From a virus, in the IMG/VR virus record IMGVR_UViG_3300030103_006075, positions 1-36,501 of that record: a DNA stretch of 36,501 nucleotides. One strand, given 5' to 3'. The notes under the pieces were generated by a model. It saw only the letters and a program-made list of their open reading frames with translations, was not told the origin of the DNA and did not search any database. Positions 21,612 through 33,100 of this stretch are shown piece after piece. How positions within the stretch are numbered: position 1 is the first letter of the stretch; each line of letters opens with the position of its first letter. The position numbers and the translations under genes were made by a program.

Positions 21612-22513
21612 GATTCTTTGTCAACTGCCTCCACAATTTTATCAAAGTCAAATATATCATCATCCTCATCTACATAAGGATACTCTGCCTCCTGACCAGT
21701 AAAGTCAAAGTCAAACAATACACTGTTTGGTAACTTACACTTAGCAGGTTTCTTTGCCTGTATATTTGTATGCATATCCCACCCAAATACTTTTGGACTT
21801 GTACCATTCCATAGTACAACTGATGGTAGTTTGAGTGCTGCAGCAGCATGTTGCATACAACTATCAATCAAGATTCTTTTTTCACTGTGCAATAGAAGAC
21901 TCACCAATTCCATGTTGCTCATTGGATCTTTGATTGCCTCAACACCATCTAAAATTTCACTGGTTGGTTTTGTGACTTGGAAGATATGATAATCATCTTC
22001 ATAACGATCTACAAGTTTCTGTGCCAAAACTACAGGCATGTCTCTTGCCCACAAGTATGGTCTTTGTTCCTGATACATACCACCATTGGTTTGTATCACC
22101 ATTATCGGTTTACCGTTTGCTCGATTTGGCCAGAATTCTTTTGCTAACTTTCTTTGTAATGGATTATATTTTATCTGTGGCATCTCCCCATTATAATCAA
22201 GACCATACATCTTGCACCAAGATTCAACAAGAGGAAGTTTTTTATTTACGTGATCAGTTGTGAAGTATGGTTCATTCGCAAAGACTAATGAATCCATACC
22301 ATCAACATAAGTTTGATAAAAGTAACTTGTATTTCCCATCTGATAGACACGATCTACAAATGGAAGGTTCTGAAATATCTCAATCCAGACACCAGTTACT
22401 ATCAACTCACGACTTGGAAAGTTGTTCTTAATACACTTCGCAACTGCCGTAGCTGCAATATGTTTTCCAAATCCACCTTGTAAATGAAACAAAGAATATT
22501 TTTTTTGTGGCAT
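21608..22513 (-). CDS. Glycosyltransferase family 9-like protein
   Basis: This is a 301-aa protein. The N-terminal FHLQGGFGKHIAATAVAKCI resembles the GT9 opening 'GxlGDxlxxxPal'. The C-terminal domain has ILIDSCMQHAAAALKLPSVV (215-234) then LWNGTSPKVFGW, equivalent to the 'DSGPMHLAAALgvPvvalfG.t.p...gp' donor-binding region of heptosyltransferases. The sugar is unknown. It is coupled to the carbamoyltransferase gene by a 4-nt overlap. The two might modify lipopolysaccharide of the infected cell or a virion protein. The family is fairly sure; the substrate is not. Confidence 0.78.
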   Translation of the reverse strand: MPQKKYSLFHLQGGFGKHIAATAVAKCIKNNFPSRELIVTGVWIEIFQNLPFVDRVYQMGNTSYFYQTYVDGMDSLVFANEPYFTTDHVNKKLPLVESWCKMYGLDYNGEMPQIKYNPLQRKLAKEFWPNRANGKPIMVIQTNGGMYQEQRPYLWARDMPVVLAQKLVDRYEDDYHIFQVTKPTSEILDGVEAIKDPMSNMELVSLLLHSEKRILIDSCMQHAAAALKLPSVVLWNGTSPKVFGWDMHTNIQAKKPAKCKLPNSVLFDFDFTGQEAEYPYVDEDDDIFDFDKIVEAVDKES

Positions 22514-22534
22514 AATAAAGTATTATGATGTAAG

Positions 22535-22879
22535 TTAGAAAGGTAGATCCTTATTAACGTGTGATGGTGTAGGAGGTGTCTTAACTGAATTGATCCAAGA
22601 CTCCTGATTAACCTTTGTGTTGGAACTATCAAGATAATTCTTAACTTCAGTCCAATTTAATATTGTGTCTTGTGTCAAACTATCATATCCAACAAATCCT
22701 GCTGTCGAAGTTGTAACACCTTCAGTTGTGATACCAATACTGTCATCACCTTCAATAGTGAGATTAGCTGGATCGGAATCATCAACAGATACAGTTTTAA
22801 CAGTTACCTCTGAAACTATATTATCAGAGTTATTAACAATTTGCAATCCTGTTACGGTTTGAGTGTGTGTAATCGCCAT
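22535..22879 (-). CDS. Small cyanophage structural-type hypothetical protein
   Basis: This is a 114-aa protein beginning MAITHTQTVTGLQIVNNSDN, then 'IVSEVTVKTVSVDDSDPANL', strand-rich and acidic in the middle. It ends with a helix (ILNWTEVKNYLDSSN) and a polar tail. Proteins with this 'MAI.H.QTV..L.IVNN.D.IV' opening are frequent beside cyanophage fibre genes; the function is not known. An AATAAATA late-type box lies 21 nt upstream, so a late, virion-related role is plausible. Confidence 0.7.
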   Translation of the reverse strand: MAITHTQTVTGLQIVNNSDNIVSEVTVKTVSVDDSDPANLTIEGDDSIGITTEGVTTSTAGFVGYDSLTQDTILNWTEVKNYLDSSNTKVNQESWINSVKTPPTPSHVNKDLPF

Positions 22880-22900
22880 TTTTTAATTTACTTTATGTTT

Positions 22901-22908
22901 TATTTATT
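22901..22908 (-). promoter_or_regulatory. Late-type promoter box AATAAATA
   Basis: The minus strand reads AATAAATA, 21 nt before ATG 22879, overlapping the last codons of the sulfotransferase gene. Confidence 0.45.
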
Positions 22909-23809
22909 GTGAAAATAGGTTGTAGCTATTTCCTGTTGTTTGTGGTGTAACAACTTTCGTCTGTGTTGAAAAAGTTTTAATTGGTTCTTTCCAGAACTCA
23001 AGACTCTCTTTGTTACTATTATATAGATCGATAATAGAAGAGGGAAGAACCTCTGATGGATCTGATGAAATTTTTTCTAATTTAGAATGAACTTCATGCA
23101 TATCATCTAATCCATATGTGGTAATATCATCCTCTCGATGTTGATTTGACAAATTATCAAAGGAATGGGGGAAAGAATCCTCACCTAAAAAAGTATAAAT
23201 TTTATTTAATTCACCTTGTGGATCATCCACTAAATCATTATAGTCCACATAATGAAATTTGTCACTATACCCTTCCTCAACTCCAAGTTTAGTTGCATTT
23301 AATGATTCCCATACAATACCGTCATTATTTAAAAGATGTTGACATCTATTCTCATCATTGATTGGTATGTTTGATTTTACTAGATATTCATCTACAAAAT
23401 TAATTCTTGGTTGTCCATCCTTAAATGGATTACGTTTAATCATCATGAGGATCGATGTTAGTATCTCATCAATTCTTCGAACTGGCACAATTATCTTTGC
23501 TTCTTGCTTGATGTATCCTTCAATAAAAGGCACTCTCGCACACCAAGCACGATTCTTATCTATCACAACTGGTTTTTCTATATCATAATACCAATTTTCT
23601 ATAACTGATTCGATAATCTGATTGACAGCATCTGGTTTTGGATATCCAGTGTATAATTCATTCGATATAAAATTATTATGTATCGCATACATTGCACCAA
23701 GAACAGGACTTGATGGTCCTGAATAGAGTCTTGGATTCTGATTTAATAATGTTGACAATAGGGTGCTTCCTGCTCTCGGAAGACCTGCCATAAAATAAAA
23801 TTTCTTCAT
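22904..23809 (-). CDS. Sulfotransferase family protein
   Basis: This is a 301-aa protein with both PAPS-binding elements of cytosolic-type sulfotransferases. The 5'-phosphosulfate loop is LPRAGSTLLSTLL (10-22), and the 3'-phosphate region is IIVPVRRIDEILTSI (106-120). FHYVDYNDLVDDPQGELNKI (about 185-205) is the third familiar segment. It would transfer sulfate from PAPS to a hydroxyl or amine of a glycan, protein or small molecule. Its position among fibre genes, with a carbamoyltransferase and glycosyltransferase nearby, suggests modification of surface or virion structures, but the substrate is unknown. Confidence 0.88.
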   Translation of the reverse strand: MKKFYFMAGLPRAGSTLLSTLLNQNPRLYSGPSSPVLGAMYAIHNNFISNELYTGYPKPDAVNQIIESVIENWYYDIEKPVVIDKNRAWCARVPFIEGYIKQEAKIIVPVRRIDEILTSILMMIKRNPFKDGQPRINFVDEYLVKSNIPINDENRCQHLLNNDGIVWESLNATKLGVEEGYSDKFHYVDYNDLVDDPQGELNKIYTFLGEDSFPHSFDNLSNQHREDDITTYGLDDMHEVHSKLEKISSDPSEVLPSSIIDLYNSNKESLEFWKEPIKTFSTQTKVVTPQTTGNSYNLFSQ

Positions 23810-23832
23810 AAAAAATTCAATTTACTTAATAG

Positions 23833-24180
23833 TTATCCTTTACCAACAACAGGTAAAGACCAACTTAGATAATCCATTGTAGTGGAGTCTATTGATGATC
23901 CTCCTCCGCCTCCTCCACCGCCAGAAGTTAAATTTTTCCAACTACCATTTATATTAACATAAACTATGTCATCTGTCACGTTTTTCCAAGATCCACTGAC
24001 ATTTACGTATATATCGTCTGATTGTTTCCACGTTCCATTAACATTCACATATGCATTATTTGATACTGGTGTTCCACCTCCGCCTCCACCACCACTACTC
24101 TCAACATCCACATAAAATGATGGTAAAGACCAATCAAGATAGTCCATTGATTGTATTTGTGCTCTAGTTGGAAGTGCCAT
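23833..24180 (-). CDS. Mirror-organised small tail/fibre accessory protein
   Basis: This is a 115-aa protein of striking layout. MDYLDWSLP (12-20) and MDYLSWSLP (102-110) lie at the two ends. A glycine run follows or precedes each (29-35 and 87-94), and three copies of YVNVNGTWK-type repeats fill the centre (44-52, 59-67, 75-83). The repeats resemble 'yVnvnG.wK' beta motifs in phage tail and adhesin proteins. The gene lies between the sulfotransferase and an 80-aa gene in the fibre region, so a late virion or accessory role is likely. No known family is named with confidence. The two end motifs probably bind the same partner twice. Confidence 0.75.
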   Translation of the reverse strand: MALPTRAQIQSMDYLDWSLPSFYVDVESSGGGGGGGTPVSNNAYVNVNGTWKQSDDIYVNVSGSWKNVTDDIVYVNINGSWKNLTSGGGGGGGGSSIDSTTMDYLSWSLPVVGKG

Positions 24181-24188
24181 AGTTTACC

Positions 24189-24431
24189 TCAGATAGTTCT
24201 ACCCTCTAATGGGATATTAATTTCCTCTAATTTTTTTTGGTACTCTTGTTGTCGGGTTTCCTCTGCTGCGATTTCAGCTAAACCCTCATCTACAAGCACA
24301 TCAAGTTCAGATTGTGATGCACCAGTTTTAGTTTTAATCCACATACATTCATCTGGATCATCACTATATCGAACCTTGTATCGAGTAACTCCATCTCGGA
24401 CTAATTGTGTTTTTAATGTTGTGTATGCCAT
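24189..24431 (-). CDS. Small hypothetical protein in fibre cluster
   Basis: This is an 80-aa protein. The N-terminal half is strand-like (TRYKVRYSDDPDECMWIKTK), the C-terminal half an acidic helix (LVDEGLAEIAAEETRQQEYQ then KKLEEINIPLEG). The 'RYKVRYSDDPDE..W' pattern is unfamiliar to me. It lies 5 nt after the 894-aa gene and 8 nt before the 115-aa gene, so it is probably cotranscribed with them. It could be a chaperone or accessory for the large fibre-like protein, as small helical proteins after fibre genes often are; that is inference. Confidence 0.65.
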   Translation of the reverse strand: MAYTTLKTQLVRDGVTRYKVRYSDDPDECMWIKTKTGASQSELDVLVDEGLAEIAAEETRQQEYQKKLEEINIPLEGRTI

Positions 24432-24436
24432 AGTCT

Positions 24437-27121
24437 TTATGCCTGTGTAGCTGAAAAATCATCCAAATATACATTATGATTGCTGTTGTTCACATAATAT
24501 CCCATAGCATATATATCTACCGCACCAGCTTCTGTTGGTGTGAATGTCAAAGAACACTCAACCCATGAGTTGATTGTAGTGTCAGTGATGACTGCATCAA
24601 CTTGAGCTGTGACTCCAGCAAGTGCACCACTCTTAACTCTAAGACCACCATTAACACCCGTACCATCACGATAAACCCAAATCTTACAGGTGACTGCAGC
24701 ATTTGCATTTACAACAAGTTTTGTAAGGAGCCACTCAATTGGAGAAGCACTACCTGCACTACTACTACTTATATCAATTTTCCAAGATACACCCGATGCA
24801 GTATGTCTAATTGTTGTTTCTTTTTCAACAGTTCCATATTGATACTGAGTTAAAACTGCCCCAGAAACTCCATCATGATTTTTTGAATACCAAGCCTTTC
24901 CTGGTTGAATATTATGACTACTAGTATAATTATCAACCACATTATTAGTATATATGTCTTCATAATATATGTAATATTGTGAAGTTGTGATTCCACCCAG
25001 ATTTATTTTAATTGGACCACTTTGACCAGTATACATTGTATATTGATTCAGATTATTTCCATTTCCACCACCTGATTTGTTATATTCGTTACTTGTGAGT
25101 CTTGTCTCATAAATGTAATCTATGTCCGCAGTACAATATTGAGGTGAGACTCCATAATAGTAATCTCTATATGACATAATACCAACTTTCATTCCATTGG
25201 ATCGGTAGGGTTGAAAGGAATACCCACTTGGTCCACCACCTGGAGTTCTTCCAGTATTTAAAACTTCTACCTTAACAGAATTGTTATCATAGGTATAATA
25301 ATTATATTGCGTAGAACCATATGCTTCTATCCTGTTCCATCTATTTGTACCATGTCTTGAATATTCATGCCTAATAGTCGTATAAGCTCCAAATGCAAAC
25401 ATTGATCTTCCATAACCAACATCATAATCTTCTGTTCCACTTGAGTCACCACTATCACAACTACTGAACTGAATAGACCTATCATATCCATAACTTCCCC
25501 ATATTAACATATCCCTGTAAGCATAACAACTTTGAAAGTATAATGGATAATTACCACCCATTCCCCCAACATTCATAAAACTGCAATATTGGGCGCTATT
25601 GAAATATAGACCATAGTATCCTTTTATTCCAATCAGATTAGAAATATCAGCATAATTGCAGTCAAATCTCATTAATGCATTTCTACTATTAATTCCATTT
25701 ATCGCAGTGTATCCCCCATCATATTGAGATGCCATACTATTACTTGCATCCCATCCACCACTTATTGTAATACGATTTGTTGTACTTATACCAGAAACAT
25801 TACTAGTAAAATATGTTCCAGGGTAAGTGGTACTGCCACTACTGCCAGGATCGATATCCATGTCCTCTTTTAATCTCAATGGTTCAATTTTATACATGGG
25901 GACTGTTTGTGTTCCACCATTACTGAACGTGATACCAAGTCCTGGTGATTGGTAGGAATTAAACCCTTCAATTGGCCAAGAGCATATTTCAGGAGTATAA
26001 TAACCCACTGGATGAGCATTGTAAAACTGTGTACCATATCCTCCAGTCTCAAGTTTGATTATTTTTTCATTTATTATACTATTAATCAAATGATAACATG
26101 GCCAATCGGTTGAAGTTTTAAGTCCAACGATACTATCAAGTGTCAAACTATCGGCAGCAGAGGATGCTTTGGATGCGATAATATTATCAAGATAAATGGT
26201 TTGTGAACCATTATCAGCAGTAACATAAAGAGCTACTGATTGTATGGCGGAATTTAAATTCGTTCCAAAATCAGTTTTCATAGTTCTCCAGAAACCCTGA
26301 TTTGTCAAACTGTCAGTGCCAGTATAGATTGGTGCTGTGTGAACACCTACATCACCTTGTGTATCTGTGCATAATACTAAACTCAAGTTTGGATTGGATG
26401 GATTAGATCTAGTTCCACTATCCTGTCCCACCCAGAATGATATCTGTTGATATGAAGATAAATTAAGTGTGCCAGTTGCAAAGTATGCTGCCTTACCTGT
26501 TGTAAAGGCACCATCAATCACAAATTTATTTGAATAAGCACGACTTTTAATTCTAGTATTAGTACTCCAAATACCTGTGCTTGTCTGTAATGATGCAGTT
26601 ACATTACTCGATGCAGTCCAATTACCAGTTTGATTGTAACAAGCTACATTTTTTACCACAGCATTTGTTAAAGTAATTTGAGTGGCTTTACAATATCTAA
26701 AATACCCATTACCTGATCCAGTCGCAGGTGCCGTGTATTCATTTAATTTAAAGTTATTACTATCAACTACTGTTACTGTCCACACACCATTTGGTCTTTC
26801 ATCTTCTGTCGAGTGACTAGAATTATTCCAAATCCTTATCAGATCACCAGTTTTCATTCCATGACCACTATGATAGCAACTTGTTTCACCAGTCGTTGTA
26901 CTAAAAGTAAATTGTATATTGTGTGATCGATAGACATCCCCACTACAATTATTAATTTTTGCAGTCGCATCAAGAAGAGTGCTTGGTTGACCAGCGATTC
27001 TTATTTCATCACCACCTGTTGGTGTGCTACTAAAACTATTAATTGTCTTCTTTCTATTTGCAAAAGATGTTCCATCATTGCTATCGTTTCCATTCTTAAA
27101 ATCTAAGTAATAAACAGTCAT
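24437..27121 (-). CDS. Putative beta-helix fibre/receptor-binding protein, 894 aa
   Basis: This protein begins VYYLDFKNGNDSNDGTSFAN with RKKTINSF. This 'G.D.NDGTS......TI' opening is typical of right-handed parallel beta-helix proteins (pectin-lyase-like, DUF1565-type). A lectin-like or jelly-roll stretch (about 200-310) follows. Next comes a long Ser/Gly/Tyr/Asn-rich repeat-like region with many short strands (GINSRNALMRFDCNYADISN...). The last 130 residues form a separate beta domain resembling carbohydrate-binding modules (VTCKIWVYRDGTGVNGGLRV, YVNNSNHNVYLDDFSATQA). There is no catalytic motif I recognise. Its position next to other fibre genes suggests receptor binding or glycan recognition. 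GGAGG lies 12 nt before the ATG. TATAGATA at 27147-27154 is a weak late-box candidate. Confidence 0.65.
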   Translation of the reverse strand: MTVYYLDFKNGNDSNDGTSFANRKKTINSFSSTPTGGDEIRIAGQPSTLLDATAKINNCSGDVYRSHNIQFTFSTTTGETSCYHSGHGMKTGDLIRIWNNSSHSTEDERPNGVWTVTVVDSNNFKLNEYTAPATGSGNGYFRYCKATQITLTNAVVKNVACYNQTGNWTASSNVTASLQTSTGIWSTNTRIKSRAYSNKFVIDGAFTTGKAAYFATGTLNLSSYQQISFWVGQDSGTRSNPSNPNLSLVLCTDTQGDVGVHTAPIYTGTDSLTNQGFWRTMKTDFGTNLNSAIQSVALYVTADNGSQTIYLDNIIASKASSAADSLTLDSIVGLKTSTDWPCYHLINSIINEKIIKLETGGYGTQFYNAHPVGYYTPEICSWPIEGFNSYQSPGLGITFSNGGTQTVPMYKIEPLRLKEDMDIDPGSSGSTTYPGTYFTSNVSGISTTNRITISGGWDASNSMASQYDGGYTAINGINSRNALMRFDCNYADISNLIGIKGYYGLYFNSAQYCSFMNVGGMGGNYPLYFQSCYAYRDMLIWGSYGYDRSIQFSSCDSGDSSGTEDYDVGYGRSMFAFGAYTTIRHEYSRHGTNRWNRIEAYGSTQYNYYTYDNNSVKVEVLNTGRTPGGGPSGYSFQPYRSNGMKVGIMSYRDYYYGVSPQYCTADIDYIYETRLTSNEYNKSGGGNGNNLNQYTMYTGQSGPIKINLGGITTSQYYIYYEDIYTNNVVDNYTSSHNIQPGKAWYSKNHDGVSGAVLTQYQYGTVEKETTIRHTASGVSWKIDISSSSAGSASPIEWLLTKLVVNANAAVTCKIWVYRDGTGVNGGLRVKSGALAGVTAQVDAVITDTTINSWVECSLTFTPTEAGAVDIYAMGYYVNNSNHNVYLDDFSATQA

Positions 27122-27159
27122 TGTGAGTTACTTCCTCCCCGTGTTATATCTATACATGT

Positions 27160-30100
27160 TTAAGACGTATACTTTATCCAAATGTCACCATCACTTCCGC
27201 CACTTGGAGCCGATGTGGATGTGGTGATTTTTCTGTGTCCATTTGCACTTGATGCAGCACTGGTTGCCTGAACACATCCACCAATGACAACGTTATAGGA
27301 ACTGTCACCAGTAATCCAATTAGAAGAACCACAACCAATGACAAGTTGTGCACTACCAGTTGCAGAGGCAACATCCGCATTAGGACCAATTACTACGTTA
27401 GAACCACCAGTTGTAATACTATCACCTGCACAATATCCCAAGAGGATGTTAGCACCACCTGAAGTTAGATTAAGTCCTGCACACATTCCAATTGCGATAG
27501 TATAATCACCAGTAGCACAAGTAGATCCATCACTACATCCTGCTCCAGCTTTTGTACCTATAAAGACACTATTATCACTACCAGAAGCCTTAATACCAGC
27601 ATAACATCCAACGAAGACACTATTATTAGTACTAGTACTATATCTACCAGCACCATTACCTATGAAGACATTATCGTGTCTTCCACTTGACTGAATTCTA
27701 CCAGCTGTATTTCCGATATAAACATTACGGTAACCAGTCTGATCATCTCTTCCTGCATGTCTTCCAAATTGTACGTTATAACAACCAGTGGTATTAGCAC
27801 ATCCTGCATAATATCCAGCAAAAACATTACAACCACCATTTGTGGTTATATAACGACCAGCATTTGTTCCGAGAGCAACGTTATGTGATGCTCCTGTAGC
27901 CTCGGAACCTGCATTACATCCAAGAAAAACATTTTTGATTCCAGTGGTAATTTTTTTACCTGCATGATATCCAAATGCAACGTTATAAGAACCTGATCCG
28001 CCTGTTCCAGCACATTGTCCAGCATAATATCCTATAAAGGTGTTGTGATTACCACAAGATTTTTCTCCAGCTCCTTGACCGATGAAAACTCTCGAATTTC
28101 CTGCAGTTGGGCATTTACCTGCACCAAGACCAAACATTACATTATAACAACCAGATACGTTAGCACATCCAGCTGAGTATCCACCAAAGAAATTAGTTTT
28201 ACCAGTTGTGGTATTTCGACCTGCATTATTTCCTATGATGACGTTGAAATCACCAGCGTCTAATTTACAAGCTGCACATTGACCAATGGCAACGTTACAA
28301 AGGGAGTTAGAAGTGGAACAAGCACCAGCACTTGTACCAGCATATAAGTTTCCTTGTGAGTCTGGTGAGAATCCTGCTCCACCGCCTCCACCACCGTTGA
28401 GTTGGTTGCCATCCTTGTCGTAGATGTTATATGAACTGTCACCATAAATCCATTTATTTGCTCCGATGCCAATCGCCATTTGATTATTACCAGTGGTAGA
28501 TGGTAATTGTATATTACATCCAATTGCAACGTTATTATCTCCTGCTGTTGAGCATCGAGCAGCATATTTACCTACAAATGTATTTCCACTTTCACCACCT
28601 GTAATACATCTTCCTGCTCTAACTCCTATTATGGTATTATTATCACCAGATGTAGCTTCACCATAAGATTCAAAACCAAAGAAGGCATTGTAATTACCAC
28701 TAGTAATAAATTTTCCAGCACGAGATCCTACATAAGTGCTTGATTGAGTACTGTTGTTAGAACAATATGCTGCACAAGTACCAACCACTGTGTTCATCCA
28801 ACCATTGGTACCAGTCATAGAATATGCAGCTCTACTACCAACTGCAATTAAACTGTTGTAGCAGTAAGTTCTTGCAGCTTCACATCCAATGAAAACGTTA
28901 GCTGAGAAATTACCATTATTACCACATTTTCCTGCACCACATCCAATTACAACATTACAACCACCCCCACTAGTTCCTGATGCAACAGATCCATATCCAG
29001 CACACTTTCCTATGAAAACATTCGCACTACCATCTACTAAACAATGACCTGCATTACATCCTAAGATGATATTATCTTCAGCACTAACATTTAAACAACA
29101 TCCAGCACAAGTTCCATCAGAAACCAAGTTAGTGCTTTGGACTAACTTCAAGCAACCACCTGATCCACCGCCACCGCCTCCACCGTTGAGTTGGTTACCA
29201 TCCTTATCATAAATGTTAAAGTTACTGTCACCACAGATCCACTTACTACCTCCAACACCAATAATAAATTGTTTATCACCAGTAGCTGATGCCACCTGAG
29301 TATTATATCCAATAACAACATTACACTCACCATCTGTAATGGTGCATCCAGCACACTTACCAATGGCAATGTTACCACAACCACATTGTAATTTGTCTAA
29401 AACATAATATCCCATTCCAATATTATGTGATGTGCAACACATATAACCACTACTACCACCATTATTAGCAGCATAATATCCCATTAAAATATTATTACTA
29501 TTTCCTGTTCCATGGTATGCAACACTATTTCCAAAATAAATGTTATTACTACCACCACAGTTACAATATCCAGAATACTCACCAATAGCAATATTATTAT
29601 CACCACCACATAGTTTAGTATATGCTAATTGTCCCACCACAAAGTTATGATTTGCACCACTACCAGTATATCCAGCTTGATAACCAGCTATAAAGTTATG
29701 AGTTCCATTAGTATTTCCACCCGCTGGATTAACACCTAAGTAAACGTTACAATAACCAGTGCCACTATATCCAGGACCAGCATTATATCCAATCTGAACG
29801 TTTTTATATCCAGTGGTATTTCCTTTTCCTGCGTAAGCTCCTATGAATACATTATTATCACCCGATAGATTCGCTACACCAGCACAGCATCCGATATAAA
29901 CATTATTATCACCAGCACAATCAGCAGTTCCTGCCTTATAACCTAAGAAGATATTAAAGCAAGTATCTGCGTCTTTAGATGCACCAGCACTAGTACCTGC
30001 TGTTAAGTTCTCTTGTCCATCTGGTGAGAATCCCCCACCACCTCCTCCAGAAGCAGTCCATTTAATGGCACTACCAGTTGAACTTAATACCTGACCACTA

Positions 30101-33100
30101 GATCCAGTGGCTCCATCACAATCAATAATACCAGCGCCTGGTTTAATGTGATAAGAACTATTACCAGTTAACCAATAGTTTCCTTCAACTCCAATTGCCA
30201 GTTGAGTACTACCAGTTGCAGAGGCAACACAAGTATTTTTACCAATTGCCACATTATCAGATCCAGTTGTTATGTTACAACCTGCACCGTAACCAATTGT
30301 GACGTTATCACATCCAGTTGTTATATTGTAACCTGAAGCATAACCAAGTGCAGTGTTACATCTTCCTTCAAGATAATTAAGTGCTTGCATACCAACAGCA
30401 ACGTTCATTCCACCACTTCCAGCGGTACGACATGCCGTGTCTGCCCCAATAAAGATATTGCGATTACCAGTTTGTTTATATCCACCTGCCCATCCCATTG
30501 CAATATTATGTTCACCTACACACTTACCTGCATAAGGACCTATTGCGATATTATAATGATTACTAACACTACTTCCTGCAGCGTAACCCATTATAACATT
30601 ATGACTATGTGTTGTTAGATTATATGCAGCAAAACCCATTATGATATTATCACCACCCGTGGTTAACTGTGGTGCTGCTCGATATCCAAGAAGAACATTA
30701 CCACCACCAGATGAAAGTCCACAACCAGCCTTACATCCGATTGCAACGTTGTTAGCACCTGTTAGACCACCAGAATCACCACATCCTGCATACATACCCA
30801 TGAAAATATTTTCGTATCCAGTGGTAGAATTTCTTCCTGCCTGACATCCAATGAAAACGTTTTTATCACCACTTGTTTGATCTTGACCTGCACAAGTTCC
30901 TAGTATGATATTGTCAGTCGCACCAGAGAAATTACATCCAGAACAAGATCCATCAGAAACATAGTTTCTATCTGCTACTAACTTCAGGCAACCACCTGAT
31001 CCACCGCCACCAGAAATACCAGTTAGTGCAGAACCATCACCATATAATTTGTATGCAGATACAATACCAACACTTATTTTACTTGTAAGTCCGACACCAA
31101 CCGCATTATCTGGTGCTGTTGTTCCAATACCCACAAGAGTCTCACCAGCGGCATTTCTACATCCAACAATCCAATGAACACATCGTGCATTTGGATCTGA
31201 ATCATAAGCACAAACACCAATTACTAATTGTTTATCTGCTGTGGCAGATGGTAATAATGCTCTAACACCTATCGCAATGTTACCATCACCACAACACATG
31301 TTTGATCCTGCACGAGTTCCAAAATAAGAATTATAATTTCCACCACACTTTTGTTCGTGAGCTGTATATTTTCCAACAAATACGTTACCACTACCTCCAA
31401 TAAAGCATCTTCCCGCACAGGCACCTATCATAGTATTGCTATTACCAGTCGCACATATTCCAGCACTCTGTCCAAAGTAGGCATTGTATGTTCCACCAGT
31501 CGCACACTTACCAGCGTCTCTACCAACGTATGTGTTAAGTTGTCCTGTAACACTACAGTATCCAGCACAGTTTCCAATGATTACACTATTCCAACCATAA
31601 GTTTGGTTCATAGAATATGAAGCCTTGTTACCTATGGCTATCATACTATTAAATACATGATTGTATCCAGCACATTCACCAATTATTATATTACTACCAC
31701 CACCACTTCCATTTCCTAAGGCTTTATAACCTATGGCAACTTCTTTTGAAGCTGTGGTTGCGAGAATTCCTGCAGTATATCCGAAGAATACGTTATAATC
31801 ACCACTGGTAACACTCTTTCCAGCACAAGTTCCTAATATGATATTGTCAGTTGCACCAGAGAAATTACATCCAGAACAAGATCCATCAGAAACATAGTTT
31901 CTAGTTGCGACTAACTTCAGGCAACCACCTGATCCACCACCACCGCCAGAAGCAGCAACCCACTTAACATAGGCACCAGTTGAACTTAAGACCTGACCAT
32001 TACTTCCGACAGAACCAGTGCAATCAGTAATACCTTTTCCTGGTTTGATGTTGAATGAACTATCACCAGTAATCCAGTAATTGGTTGTGATACCGATTCC
32101 CAACTGAGTCGGACAATTTCCACCAGTTAAAGGAGGTTGTATTGAGTTTCCGATTAATATAACATCTCTTCCACACCAAGACTGCATTGAACCATGAGCA
32201 GATGGTTGTCCGTGTCCAATGATTATATTACAACAACTTTGACTACCTGACATACAGTAACCAGAACACATTCCAATGAATATTGATCCTGGACTATTTT
32301 GAGTACTACCTGCATGTCCACCAACTCCAACTGCTTGGTCTCCACCTTGATTAAGTGCATTTGCACCAAAGGCAGTTACATGGTTACCACTACCTGAATG
32401 GAAAGCCTGACATCCTACGGCAGTTGACCATTCAGTGTTACCTATACATCTCCCTGCACAAACACCAATGAAAACTGAATCATGCATATATGCATTGTTA
32501 CCACCAAGAGCTGATCCACCTGCACAATATCCCAAGACAACATTGCAACCATATGGTCCAAATGAATACTGGGAAACACCCGCATGTGCTTTGTATCCCA
32601 TTACAATATTGTAATGTCCACAATCATTACAGCAAGATGAGTCAAAACCAATCGATATATTATAACATCCAGTTGTATTAGCTAATCCAGCATTTCTACC
32701 AAGAAAAATGTTATCCTGACCTGTACAACCTGGACTAGCTGCTCCAGGAGCTGAATTTTTACCTGCACAACGACCTATAAAAATATTATCGTCTGCCGTA
32801 CCACTTAGATCACATCCAGAGCAAGATCCATCAGAAACATAGTTACCAGTACCTATTAACTTCAGGCAACCACCTGATCCACCACCAGAGATACCAGTTA
32901 AGTTTGAACCATCACCATAAAGTTGATAGGCAGATAAGATACCAACTGATAACTTCTTAGTATTTCCTGAAGTTACTGCTGCGTTTGGATTTGTAGTTCC
33001 GATACCGACATTATAATCACTATTACCAACAATCCAATTATTAGCAGCAATACCAATTGATAATTGATAATTATCAGTTCCTCCCCAATGAGCACCAGCA

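Noticed and set aside
27147-27154. TATAGATA as late promoter of the 894-aa gene
   Set aside because: It differs from NATAAATA at a position that is fixed in the other boxes here; kept only as a weak candidate in the gene entry.
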